In this document: piece after piece, positions 47,366-61,300 of the stretch
Layout: every line of letters starts with the position of its first letter
How positions within the stretch are numbered: the first letter of the stretch is position 1
Assembly (NCBI GenBank): GCA_036245805.1
Contig: BTRK01000002.1
Span: forward strand, 26,963,067 to 27,027,066
Source: Pristionchus mayeri
Taxonomy: Eukaryota; Nematoda; Chromadorea; Rhabditida; Neodiplogasteridae
Direction of reading: 5' to 3'
Length of the DNA: 64,000 bases
Position numbers and translations under genes: made by a program
The notes under the pieces: generated by a model
What the model saw: only the letters and a program-made list of their open reading frames with translations
Databases searched by the model: none
Told to the model about the DNA's origin: nothing

Positions 47366-48643
47366 CAGGGTGCGCCATAATTACCCGGACAACTGTTTTC
47401 ATACGATTCCCAGCTTTAGAATGGGACTTGAGCGATCTGGTTCAGAGCAAAGTTTGTTTGTAATATGGGCAATAATAACATACTCCCTAACAAGTTGTAA
47501 GTTTGATGAGACCTCATTTGGCTTGACACCGATATTGAATATCTTATCAGTTCTGACTGTCGATTCCCGCAGGAAATGTTCATCGATTTCTCCCTATTCT
47601 TTGAGAAGGGCAACCTTGAGGGAGATCAGTGTCGAGTTCCTGGTAGAGGACATCTTGACCTACAACACCCCCAAACGCTGAATTCGAGGGGTTGAGATCG
47701 GGGGAGTTCGGAGCCAATCAGTCAGAGTGATTAATCGGGTGCATGCGTGTCCAGAGAGTACTTTTTCATGTGAATGATTGTAGAATATTACTGAAAGGTC
47801 TAGTGGCCCAGATTGAAGTGGGAATGGACCCAGGGTAGAAGCGCGTCTTAGAGGATGTGCTTCATGTACTATTCCTTATTGATTTTATTGATCTCAAGTA
47901 AGACAAACGAGTGGGAACTTGCATGTTGGGCAAATTACAAACCAACTCCCGATCTAAATAGGGATGGTGAAAGAACCAGTGATTCCACAGCTATTGTAGG
48001 ATTCGTCAGGATCAGAGTCAGTGATCGTGTCAATTTGGATATTCAGGTAGTCCTTGACGGTAAAGATATTAGCATCGCTGAATAAAGTACAAAAGTGCGC
48101 GGACCTAGAACAATGTAACAACATTCTACGGTATCGTTCTCTGCGGACCTTGATCGGACGTTCCTCTAGTCCGTGCAACTTAATGCGCATATAAGGGCGA
48201 AGAGTCATCTGGGACATGAGAAGACCACGAACTGATACTTTCGAGCTATCGAGATTCTTCTCCATCCGAATGTGGTTTCAAAGCACCCCTCTTTCGGATG
48301 CGCTCTAGGTTCCTGGTGGTGGAAACAGAGACCGATTTCCCACATCCCGGACGACCCTGTTCAGTATCAAGCCTTTGGTACATAATAACGGTATTGGAAG
48401 CTGCCGACCTGTGAAAGCCGAGCCGATCAGTGATTTCACACTGTCCTTGTAGAGCTTGATAATGCTGGTTGGATGCGACTAGACTTCACTATTACTAGGA
48501 GGCTTGACTAGGTGGCATGAAACGTTGAATAGGGAGAGATCAATGGCCATTCGTCATGATGATGCCATAGGGATCGCACATATCGATTGGGCTGGGGGGC
48601 TTCAGAATTAATAAATCTGTCCGGGTAATTTTGGCGCACCCTG
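47366..48643 (-). mobile_element. Tc1/mariner (MaT-like) element with decayed transposase
   Basis: The ends cagggtgcgcc(a/t)aaattac..ggac are inverted repeats of ~26 bp between TA dinucleotides; length 1278 bp. The minus strand holds transposase remains: HFCTLFSDANIFTVKDYLNI (first catalytic D in FSD, usually FSDE) in 47954-48265, and NSPDLNP (second/third catalytic region) near 47705. They are in different frames with stops, so it is inactive. It lies between the F-box gene and L4, which point away from each other. Confidence 0.85.
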
Positions 48644-48649
48644 TAGTGT

Positions 48650-49355
48650 CGTAGTCAAATATTGGCTTCGCGTGCAACGGCTGTAAGAGTATTTTTTTAA
48701 ATATTTAAATTGATTTACGTTATGCATATCAGATATCTGCAAGAAGTGGATAATTTTAAAGTGGAAATTCGCAGCATTTTCGGTGCTCCAGAAACGCGAG
48801 AGGGAAGGGCATAGACATCTAAGGAATACACATACAAAAAAATTTAAAACCACAATTAGTATTCTGCTTCCGACTTCCGATATCAAAATGTAACGACATC
48901 AATGATCCATATTTAAGTATACGATTTCGAGAACTTCAGATGGGCTCACTACTCATACTATAAATGCGACTTGTTCACCTATATCTTTCGAGCCGATTTG
49001 ATGGTGCGGCTGCCCATAACTACGTATCGAGATTTTCATGATTTTATTATCGCTGGTGAACACAGATCCACAAATAAACGCGTATTGATGTTATATCATC
49101 CATTAGCCTTATTTTCGTATTTGTGGAAAAATAGATGAGATGAAGAGGGGATGTTCACTGTTGAAACTTATGATATCTCATCACCATTCGGCCAATTCCT
49201 TCTTCATCAAACTGGCAATCGCCTTACTGATTCTTAACGCGACTTGTTCACCTTGATGTCCCCACTTTGCTGGCAGTAGTGACCACATAATTCCCATTCC
49301 TCGCATCCTTTGGTTTACTCAGTGCGACATTGTTATTGGTGAAAATAGCAAATTC
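48650..49355. other. Region upstream of L4
   Basis: AT-rich DNA without a supported gene. The minus-strand frame 48608-48886 is hydrophobic but starts inside the transposon end, so I do not call it. Confidence 0.35.
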
Positions 49356-49359
49356 AAAA

Positions 49360-52300
49360 ATGTGGTACTTGCGAATATTTAGTCTTTTGTTGGGAGACAT
49401 TATGAGTATGTTAGGTGCAATTGTACCACGTTTTGACCGTTTCCGGTCTCATCTCTCCCCTTTCTCTCTCGTCTTCTCCTTTCAGAGACGAGAGGCACAA
49501 GTTGGGACTGATGCCTACTCACGAGTCACTATTGCGTATTTCTTCTGTCACCACACATTTCCCTAGATTGTGCACTTCAATCAAGACTAAAAATAATAAT
49601 TCAAGAATTCCTTGGTAGTAGTAAACAATATTTAATGCAAATCTGGGTTGATAATCGAAGATGAGAGACGATCAATAATCTTGAGATGTGAAGTGTTGAG
49701 CATCATACAGAACATTTCGTGGAGGGATGTCATTGCACTTTGAGCTAACCGATGCGATCAGGAGAGTGCGAGTTAATGCAATAGTGGCATAGTCGGCTCA
49801 AGGTCATTGAATTAAGGAGATATGCTCAAAAATGTAATTCACGGAATTCACGGAATTCACGATTTCGGATTTCACGGAAGGACATCACAAGAGTCTACTT
49901 GAGAATATTTGTTATCAGAATATCCTTGCGTAAATGCGACATATTTATCAAGCTCTTTCAGCACCTTCTTCGGGTCGAAGTCCAGACACGGGGTCGTAGA
50001 TTCGTAAATGAGGCACTCCGTCGTCACTACATCGGAGATCATTGCCTCTCTGCTGAAATTCTCTCTGAAAGCATACTCACACCGGTCAGACGAGTGAGAG
50101 AGCACGCAAAAAGAGGAGAGTATTTTCTCGCTAAATCATTCCCCATATGCTCACTGTGAAACATCAGAGCTCTCCACGAGTTGAAATGATCATCTCCCGT
50201 ATTTTCCACTCTTGCAAGAAGAGAGTAAGTGTAACAATGGGATCACATGAGATGCCTTCGCTAGAAAAGCGTCTCTTCATGCTGCGTGCTCTCTCAGACA
50301 CAGAGATAGGTGAGAGAGCGCGCAGAAATCATAGAGTCATTATGCCCAAACTCTCGGAAGCGCATGGACTTTAACCCTTCCGGGCCGAGGATCTCTGGAA
50401 AGGCACCACTTTCAAACCAAAACATCATTGCTTTTCAGCGAGCATGCGGTTACGCTTCCTGATTATGGTTATGCTACCTGGAGTAAGTTAAACGAATTAC
50501 TGTTTTTTTTCAGAATTAATATACATGAATTGAGATTCAAATTCCAGGTAGCGAATGGAATGGCGGATTCCGTGAACTTTCCCGAAGAGACGCATACGAA
50601 ATCCGCTCGAATTATTCTGGAATCATCTGAGAAAGAGACCGAAAGGGCATGCCAAGTGGCATGTGGAGACAGCCAGTTGGTTAGTGTTTTTTTGCCAATA
50701 AAAGGTCAAAATGATTACAAAAAAGGCACTTCTAAGTAGGAATCGAGTATTCAGTGCTTGGCCATATCCTACGTCTATCCCACGTGCATCCTTCTCGGCG
50801 AAGAAACTACAGAGATGACATGCAGCGCCTTCGTCAAAGTACCAACCAAATCGGATATACCCAAGGGTATGTTTTCGATGAAATTCATATGGATGGTGCC
50901 TACATAGGAGACTGTGAAACTGCCTAGTGGTGGATGAGGACATACGCAATTTGCCCGTTGAAACGTTTTTTTTCTTATTGAATTGACTGAGTGCACAACA
51001 AACATGAAATATTGCTGTATAATACATCACTTTGAAGGTCGCACTAATATCACCGCCGAAATGGGCACAGATCCATGCGTAACGGAGTCCTTTCCCGATG
51101 AAACTGCTGTCAATAAGGGAGGAGTGTGCCCGAAGGACGATCGATATCTGGTGATCAGGTAGATCAAATAAGGTAGTAATATTACGAAAGTTTGTTTTAG
51201 AGGAATCAATGAGACCGGGTCGAGGGTCACTTTCGATACCACGATGCAATATGTGAGTTTTTAAAATCCTTTTTGAGCGCAATAAAATCACATCTGTGTC
51301 TCAGTGAGGAAACCATTGAATCCAATTGCGCAACACCTGAATACTTTTTTTGAGTGTGATTGATAAGCACGTTATAGCCACTTAGCAAACCAATAATTAA
51401 TTAAGATGCTCACTTTCGACACTACTCGCAACATGTGGAAGCTCGAATTCACCCAGACAGGCTTCACGCAATGGCTGGTAGCTGTGAGCTGTGCGATCAC
51501 AAGTGAGTAATTTAATTGTTACATCGAAGTTGTTTCACACTACGCAATTCTCCCAGTAATATATCATACAAGTTGTGATATTTCCTAGCTACGACGATAT
51601 GCGGTACTTATTTCGCTCCATGCGCACCATGAACATGTTCGACGTGAAAAGTCCGATCCTCGAACTCTAGCGGACTGGGATTTCATCATGTTGATATTTC
51701 CGGCTTTCCAAATTTACAGAATCTGAAAACTCTGGGAAGTGAACTAAATGATCCGACTGAAGATGATGCGTGTCCCTGTGAGCCTCTTCCGCTGCTCGAC
51801 GCCAAGTGGGGAATCCAGGACGCCGTCCCAGCCAAGATTGGAACAGTAGGAGCATGCGAGGATCCGACGCACGTTTTCTCGTAAGTTTTACGTGTTCTCA
51901 ATATGATGCTCCCTTTGGTTTGCCTACTTTCCTAGAAGATGTTTTACACATTGTTCTCCGTCGGCCTACAAGGACGCCTGAAGAATAGAGATAGACAAAC
52001 CCAAATACTCAACAATTACAAACATAGCAAACGTTCAATTTAGAAAATCGAAGGTTGATATTTGCAAAATTCAGTGCATTCAGTTTACTTGATGCTAAAT
52101 CATACGTGCATAGACTTGAGATTGAATGATGCTTGTTCAGATACTGGGCCGCCAATTTTGGAGATGATCTCCAACCACACGAGTTGAGTATGACAGTAGA
52201 TGTTACTAAGACGGTGAGGAATTCCATTATTTAGAAAGAAGAAACATGTAAAAGGTGCATATTGTGAATGAAAAGATATCCGAAGAATGAGACATTACAA

Positions 52301-55300
52301 TGGTATGACGATTCTCTCAATTCGATAATTGCAGTACCTAGTCAAATGCTACGCTGGTATCTGGATTATCACACAACCTGGAGTAGTAGAAGTGGGAGGA
52401 AAGGTAAACGTTAATCAGAAAGACTCGTTAACGAACTAAATGATGATGGAACCGGAATAATCCCAGCTGGTTTAGGTTTCAAATGGAACATGCGCACCGC
52501 CAAAGAAAGGTAATTGAACTAAATTTCGGCAGTAATTTAATGAAGGTCATTCTTTCGTTATTTAAGAGTGAAGTGAATATTTTGTTATCGAATATCACAA
52601 TAATTTAAAAAAATGTTTAGTAAAATAATAATACTACTATTACAGTTCGAACAAACATGACGGAAGAGATGGGAGTCGACCCTTGCGTGAATGAGTTCTT
52701 CCCCGCTGAGACAGCCCTCTTCACTCAAGGAGTGTGCCCACGAGATGACCGGATGCTCGTCATCAGGTGAGCACGGCGGCATGAGCCCTACTTATTGCAT
52801 GCGCCCTAAGTAGGGCTCGTGCCGCCGTGTTCCCCCCCCCCACAGGTTATGCTGGCATAGTGTGTAATAATGTGTGCGAAACGAGAAGAGGCCGCGCTGA
52901 TTTCCCTATTTGATATATTTTTATATACCAAAATTTAAAATCCATTTCAGAGGAGTCAATGAAACCGGAGCTCGTCTAACTTTCGACATTGACTCTAATA
53001 TGGCGAGTAGTACTTGTTATTGCTGCTCTGCTTGAGGCTGATGAAAATGGACAGTATCGTGCATATCAGCGAAATCAGAACGGCCACCGAGAGGCACTGA
53101 GAAATTTTCGATTTCTGGCTCTCTGCGAATACGCAATTTTAAAAGTCGTGGTTGTGTTCATATTTTTATCAGGACCGATTTGCCGGAATCGACCCGGATA
53201 TGTCCGGTATGGTTAGAAATCGATTAATCGAAGGCAAATAAATACCGTAATCGCACCAAAATGTTGTGCATTTTATTTATCGATTTCTAGCCATAATTAA
53301 CCGAGCATGTTCGGGTCGATTCCGGCAAATCGACCATGATAAAAAATATGAACACAACCAAGACTTTTAAAATTGCATATTCGCAGAGAGCCAGAAATCG
53401 AAAATTTATCGGCACCTCTCGGTGGCCGTTCTTATTTCGCTGACATGTACGATATATCAGGTTGTAACATAAGTTTTGTCGCGTCCAATCTCTTATGCAT
53501 TCTAACCTCAGAAATTCTTCGAATTAATTTAATCTCAATTTCGTTATTCATTATCAGTGAGGGCCTTCGTACCCTTTCTTACGCGCTTTACTTCAGCGCT
53601 GTCAAGGCAGTTGAGGAGGCACATTAGTCAGACAAAGTTGAACTGAGATCAGGATTAAAAATCATTTTCACGCATCAGCTCTTCTTGAAAAGGAGAAAGT
53701 ATGCCGATTAGTGTGATTTGCGTAAAGTACTACATATGTGCATAATTTTGAACCACTCACGGATAATGACAAACGAAAATCGTTCTAGAAATGTAGACGA
53801 GATTTATAATGTGGTTGGTAGGTGACGGTCGCGAAAACTTTCGCAAGACGAATTTTCTTCTCAATAGATATCGAGATCCAAATAGTGGTGGAATATAGTT
53901 CACCCAAAGTGGTCAATATACAGACAAAGTTTGGGGTAGACTGGGTTCTGTTGAGATAAGTGGCTCCATTCGGAACGATGGCATGTAAATGAAACTACTG
54001 AAATTGGCACTTTGTTCATATTCCTACCTCACACACACGTTCAATATCTGATTTATTGTGTCCATTCGAACCATCAACCCTACCCTTACCAATATCTACT
54101 TGGGATAATTTTGGAAATAAATAGCTTTTGAATGACAATCTTTAATTCGAAACACCTAAACTTGGATTTTTTGGAAAAATTGTCCGCGAATTGAATTAAT
54201 GAAAATTCAAATTTCCCACAAGTAGAGTGTTCTTTCTCTCACGCGTTTAATGAAAAATTATACCTCCATGAGTGGTCATTGGAACGCACTTATGTTACGC
54301 ACTGTTGTTGTAATTCTGGATTCAGAAGAGTTGGTCAAGTTGGCTACGAATCAGCGGCTAACCTTACACTCAGTGAAGTATATCTTTTGTTCCGCTTAAC
54401 ATAGCACCATATCTGGTACATATTTTGAAAGAGCATTGACGGGGCATATCACCATGCTGTAGAAGTTTGGTTAATTGTTCATCTCTGCGAACTAGCACCC
54501 GATCAAACGAATTAATAAAATCTGCACCAAATTTAAATCAGTTCATATTAATATTTTTCACATAGCCAGCGTGGGCGGTTCAGCTCTACCATATGGTTTG
54601 AATGTGCATGTACACCCCAAACATATGCTAGGAGGTCAGGCATTGGGAATGTTTGAGAAGTATCCTTCATGGAAATATTGTGAACCTCCGAAATGCGACA
54701 AAACTTATGTTACAACCTAATACTTGTGTACATCAACATATTTGTTTGCTTGAAAATGAATACATCAGGGGAAATTCAGATTCTCTCCTTCGACAGCGGT
54801 CGCAACATGTGGATGCTCGAATTCACACTTACTGGCGTCAATACGTTTATGGTTGCTGTGAGTTGCGCTATAACGAGTGAGCAATATATTTTTTAAATGA
54901 TATATTCAGCAATATTTTAGAGAGTGTTCAGAACAGACTCGACTAAGTGCTGTATGAGTAAGATTGTAATTTTAAAAAAAAGTGAAATGTGATTAATCGA
55001 ATGTTTTTTTTCTCCTTGAGACGATGCTTGTCCATGCGACCCTCTGCCGATGTTGGATGCGAAATGGGGAATCGAGAATGGTGTTTCGGCACAGATCAAC
55101 GTTGAAGGACCGTGCTCGGATAAGTCGCACCGCTTTTCGTAAGTAGATGTCCAGCTTCACGAATATCGAAACACAGACAAGGGGATTAAAGCAATTGTTG
55201 CATTTAATTAAAGGAATGTGTGAAAAAATGATTGTAGGTACTGGGCAACGAACTACCCGGAATCTCTTCAACCCAAGCCGAATTTAATGACTTTTGTAGA

Positions 55301-58300
55301 CACACAGCAGGCGAGAAGTTCTTTTTACAATTTCCTAGGAAAATAAAAGCAGCACAGCCAAAGCCGAAAAAATGGTGAAATTAAAATAAATAAATAAATT
55401 GAAAGGTGACTGTCTCATGTCATGTGGGAATCTGGCTCATGTCAACGGCAGGAAACGGAGCAGGAGGACAGGTAAAGTAATGATTTTCTGTAATTTTAAT
55501 TATAAAATAAAAACTCTTAAAGACACAATTTATTTGCAGATGTCAAATGCGACTTGTGCACCAGCAAAGCTTGGTGAGTTAAGAGCTGTAACTCGTTTCT
55601 TAGCATGTAAATTCGTTCTCACTACACTTCCTTTCTTCATTTTTTCGACTCCGAATCCTTGTATTTCATTGGAAATGCTATCCTAATTCTGTGCAGAGTC
55701 AAAGGTTAGATGGATGAGAAAAGATGCATAATGAGACGGATCATTTCTTGCGAAGCTATCCCCGCATAGACTATGGCTGATCTAGTGTGTGCGATAGAAG
55801 CCTCTAAAGGTGGCATACAATCATAATTCCGCATATCTTGCCATTTGAATACACATGTATGTATCATATTTTTATCATGCTTACATTTTAGGCGATCTAG
55901 ACGCCGACACCTGTGTGGAGAAAGCTTTGCCCGAGGAAACGAAACTTGAAACGGCAGGAGTGTGCACGAGAGATGATCGAAATCTTGTGATCAGGCAACC
56001 TTACAGTAACCGATTGCAATTATACATTTGTATATGTTCAGAGGCATAAATGAATCCTACGCGCGGGTCACATTCGACACCGATCCGAGCTTTGTGAGCA
56101 TTCTTTCTTGATATTTTTATAATTTTAATGTTTCTCAAATAAGCAAAATTGATAAAAATGAAATTTAAATAATTTCAGATTCTTACCTTCGATAGCCCTC
56201 GCAATATGTGGATGCTCGAATTCACAGTTACCGGTGTCAAGACGTGGCTGGTGGCTGTCAGCTGTGCAATCACTAGTAAGAGCCATGAGCTTTCATAGAC
56301 TCAATCCACGCATCATCTTACGTCCTTTATAGAAAAAATATGGCGTAGCCGGATATTAGGAGAGATTTTTCAAGAAACGACTCTCTAAGTTTGTATCATA
56401 TATCACGCCTCTCACGAGACAATCGAGCTAAAATCGACATTCTATGGAATGGATTGAAAATCGTGAAATGAGTTCTAACTGGATTCGGGCATCCTGAGCA
56501 TGTCTGACACTCCTCCGAAGTCTCACTGTTAGCCCCGGCGCGCAGCGCCGGGGCAATTTTGGCCGGGAAACGAGAAATTCCCACGGCAAGAAAGGTTCCT
56601 GAGAGGATAGGGTATCGACTACCGTTCAAATTCAAATCCAAGTATCCATCTTTTGGGGATATTAATCGGGAACGATGCTAAATCCAAAATTTCAAGTCTC
56701 TATCACAACCGGAAGTGCCTCAGGCTGACTCCGATTTTTGTCGGTTTCGTGGCGTCAAGGATTTTGCGATGTTGGTCGCGAGCTTCGTAGAGAGACGTGC
56801 TATAGCTCATTCGCTTAGAGACTTTTCAGAATTGTGATATTCCGACTGGAAAGGTGAGAAATTCGCCACTTTTTCTTTTTCTTGTCCCCTCTGGGTGTGG
56901 AAAGGGAGGAGGAGGGAATTGATAGCTTCCCATCTGAGGCACTATACAATAACCCACAGGGAAAATACATACTAGTTAGAGATTCCTCTCCCTATCCATT
57001 CAATGTACTACATAGAAAACGCTTACCACGAAAACAATCGCTCCGCGCCAATAAAAGTCCCGAGATCCACCTTCCGTGGGAAGGTGGCGAATCCTGGCTT
57101 TGCAAGCAAAGTCAACAGCTGAGTGAATTTTGGCAAAATTTCAATTCAATAAAAGGAGTGCGATCCTATTACACAAAACAATCACTTCAATAAAAGTCCC
57201 GGGATCAACAGCCAAAATTATCTCACTATTTTTGACAATCTCAATTACAATGTTATAAAAAAGAAGTTAAAAAAGGAAAATATTCAGATTTCTTAGTGTA
57301 ACTTGAAAACATAGTAGGAGAATGTTGGCTGTTGATCCCGGAACTTTTATTGAAGTGTTTTTTTTGTGTAATAGGATCTCACTCCTTTTATTGAATTGAA
57401 ATTTTGCCAAAATTCACTCAGCTGTTGACTTTGCTTGCAAAGCCAGGATCCGCCACCTTCCCACGGAAGGTGGATCTCGGTGCACACTTCATTTTGGGAC
57501 TCCCAACACCGGGCATGATCTCGGCAGCTCTCACTTGAATAGCTTGTATCTCGGTTAGAGTGAAAGATAGAGCAAAATTGACCCTTGAGTGACCCCGACT
57601 CATTTTTCGAGCTCTATAGATCTATTTAGTTCATTTTGTCTAAAGGTCAATTTTAACCAAGCTACATTGTAGGTCAATTTTCTCAAAAGTGTAGGTAAAC
57701 GAGCAGCTGAATTATACACTTGTAATAGAGCTTTCCCAGCGCTATCGAATGAGTGGTTTGTGCCGAATATTGCGGGGGTATAATTTTAGTTAAGGCCATT
57801 TTAGTTTTCCTGATGATTTGAAGTTACGTTATTTCACTCCGAACCGCGCTCAGACAGCTCGTCTCGCCCGGTCAACCAAGAATGATCGTGTTTCCTAAAC
57901 GGTTTCTGAAGAAAAATTATTTCAAATCATCAGGAAAACTAAAATGGCCTTAACTAAAATTATACCCCTGCTATTTTCGGCGCAAACCATTCATTCGGTA
58001 GCACTGGGAAACCTCTATTACATGTCAAAAATTCAGTTGCTCGTTTACCTACACTTTTGAGAAAATTGACCTACAATGTAGCTTGGTTAAAATTCACCTT
58101 TAGACAAAATGAACTAAATAGATCGATAGCTCGAAAAATTAGTCGGGGTCACTCAGGGGTCAATTTTTTTTTATCTTTCACTCTTACCGAGATACAAGCT
58201 CTTCAAGTGAGAGCTACCGAGATCATGCCCGGTGTTGGGAGTCCCAAAATGAAGTGTGCACAGTGAGACTTTGGGGGAGTGTCAGACATGCCTCAGGATG

Positions 58301-61300
58301 CCCAAATCCAGTTAGAGCTCATTTCACGATTTTCCCTCCATTCCCTGGCTCAGCTCGATTCTCTCGTGAGAAGCGTGATATCCAAGATATAACGCATAAT
58401 GAAGAGAGTCAGCTCCTGCGAATCCATCCCTATTTCATAGCCATGAATTGTTCAGATAGTCTGGACACTCTCAATTATACATGCCATCTTGCGCTGATCT
58501 ATTTCTTGAGAATTCATTTCTACTCCAGATTCCGCATGTACCTGCAACCCGCTTCCGATGTTCGACGCGAAGTGGGGAATCATGAACGGAGTATCCGCAC
58601 AGATGGATGTGGTCGCACCTTGCGCAGACAAGACACATCAGCTATAGTGAGTTTAATTAAATTTGAACAATTTTAAATGTTATTTTTGTAATTTTTATTG
58701 AAAAATTATTTAATACTATTTCAAAAAAAATATAATATTTTCCGTATCTGGCCCGCGAACTACGGACCTGATTTTGCAACAGAGGCGCCCACATATTCTG
58801 TTGAAGAAAGTCAAACAGTAAGCCTTTCGCACATTCAACTTCCTTTATCTTTCATATGAGTTGCGTTGTGAAAAAAAACAATAGTATCTTTGAGTATGTC
58901 TTCAAATGTCATGCGGGCATCTGGGTAATGTGGTCACCCGGGAAGCCAGAGGTTGGAGGAACGGTATGTACAACTTGAAATAAATGAATTGTGATATCGT
59001 TTTAGGTAACGAATGCAACTTGTGCACCGAAAGGTACGTCACATTTTTATTTGATATGTATATTACAAATAATTTCATATTAGGATAATTGTATCGTTCA
59101 TAAACTTACTCCCATTGTGCTTCCTAAAGGGAATATTCTGAGTGAGTTTGAATATTATCTGAACGCGATCCTGAAAAACCTGGTATCTACTCTGTCACCT
59201 CAACATTTGTTTGAATAATATCAAATGTAATTGTGACCGTTTTCCATTATTGATGATTAGAAAAAAATTAGCTCTGTCTGAATATCACGCCTCTAACGAG
59301 AGGGGACAAAACGTCCATATTGTGGTACAATCGAACAAGTTGATTTTGAGGTTTGGGTCTTCTTTTGGGGTAATCTATGGTTCTGAATCCGATTCCGGGT
59401 CGATTTGCAGCTCGATCGGCGGCAGCAGCAGCCTGCAGAGATTTGAAACTTTGTCTGTCGATGTTCTGAAAATGACTTTTTTAGTTCGAAACATAGACAG
59501 ACCAAATTTTTGCATCGTACCAGGGTTATCCTGAATCTATCGTGAGAGGCGTGATATGCGAGGAACCTTGGATATTCTATCTGAATAAACGGGGCCGTTC
59601 ATGAAGCCCTCTGCTTTGGCTGGGTCCTTCCGGATTTGGCGGGGCCGTTCAATGCAACTTTGCGGCATTTCGACGCAATATGTCGTCATCGAAAATTACG
59701 TAATATTTCGTAATTCTTATGCAATGCCTGCATGTGTATTCACTGTTTTTTCACTGAAAATACAATTTCCTAAACGTGAATTGATTTTGCTGCGATGAGA
59801 CTAGAGAGCTATCTAAATGGGACGAGCTAGACCCGGCTAGACCACTACCCTAATGAATTATTCGAGAACCCTTCCTATCCCTCTCCATCGCTGCATGCAC
59901 TTGATTATGGAGCAAGATACACAAATAACGGCGTATTGGACATTCCTTTCAGTGCAAAACCAGCGAAAATGCATGTATTGTATTAGGCTGGTGCAAAAGT
60001 CTTGCGGGTTTTGCGGGGAAAACGACACATTTCTCAATAGTATGTTTCCTCTGAAGCATGAATGCACAATTCCCGGTGGACATATGAAGCTCCCATCTTT
60101 ACCCTCTACATACTTTTTCTCATGGATGATGGAAGTTATCAATTCTCCACTAATGCAATGGAGAAACATTGAATAATGATATTATTACAAGGACACAAAC
60201 AACAACATCGTTATTCATTTGATGGAGTATGATCAAAGCTAAAATCAACAAGTAGATTTCCATATAGCTCTATGTATGAAAAGCAACTCGCTTTCCAAAC
60301 TATCTTAGTATATATGACAAAGTATACCAGAGTTGCTACAATAGTTTATTATCGTCGGCACCTCATTGCAGTGCGCACCAGCATAATCGAAGAAATGGGC
60401 ACCGAAACATGTGTGCAAGGACTCCATCCCGAAGTTACTGTACTTGGTCCAAACGGGAACACGGGAATTTGCCCACGAGACGATCGGATTCTCATCATAA
60501 GGTAATCAGTTATTCAAAACGATAATACATGCTCGAATTAATCGCAATAGAATCATGTTTATAAACACACCACAAACATAAGATCGAAGTTGTGTTCAGA
60601 GCCGTCAATGAAACCGGAGTAAGGCTGACATTCAGCAACGATCCAAACTATGTAAGTTTCGGAGCACAGTTCAATTCAACCCACATTAATAAAATATTCT
60701 ACTGTTTTAGGCGGCATCGATTTGGAATAATATAATATATTTGAAAACATTTTGAGGTCCTTACCTTCGATAGCACTCGCAACATGTGGCTGATTGAGAG
60801 TGCATGGATTGGCTTCAAGATGTGGCTGGTGGCTGTGAGCTGCGCTGTCACCAGTGAGATGTTCATTTTTGACATAGTTGCAACCTTCAGATATTCATTT
60901 TTTCAAACGCTAGTTCATTTAAATTGTCAACTTCTAGAGTTCAATCACTTGTATACATTTCTGAAAACGTTGGAGTTATGAGAGTGAGTGCATGACATAA
61001 AGAGATCTTGGTAGTAGTTTGCTCGATTTCTGGTCACTATTATCATATGATTTTCGCAGATGACGAGTGTCCTTGTGATCCTCTTCCGATGTTGGATGCA
61101 AAATGGGAAATCCAGAATGGTGTCCCTGCTCAAATCGGCGTCGTTGGAGCGTGCGAAAACCCAGCTCACTATGTTAGGTTAGTTATGTATCGGCAGAACG
61201 TGTGTGCAAATATCCAATTAGTCATTTTTGAACTTCTAAATACATGTCGACACGAGGTCGGATAGAACTATCATATTTCGTGATGCATCCTTTAACTTAT

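Noticed and set aside
47019..47402. 127-aa minus ORF upstream of the F-box exon
   Set aside because: It crosses the end of the Tc1-like element and is in a different frame from the F-box. No motif or start context supports it.
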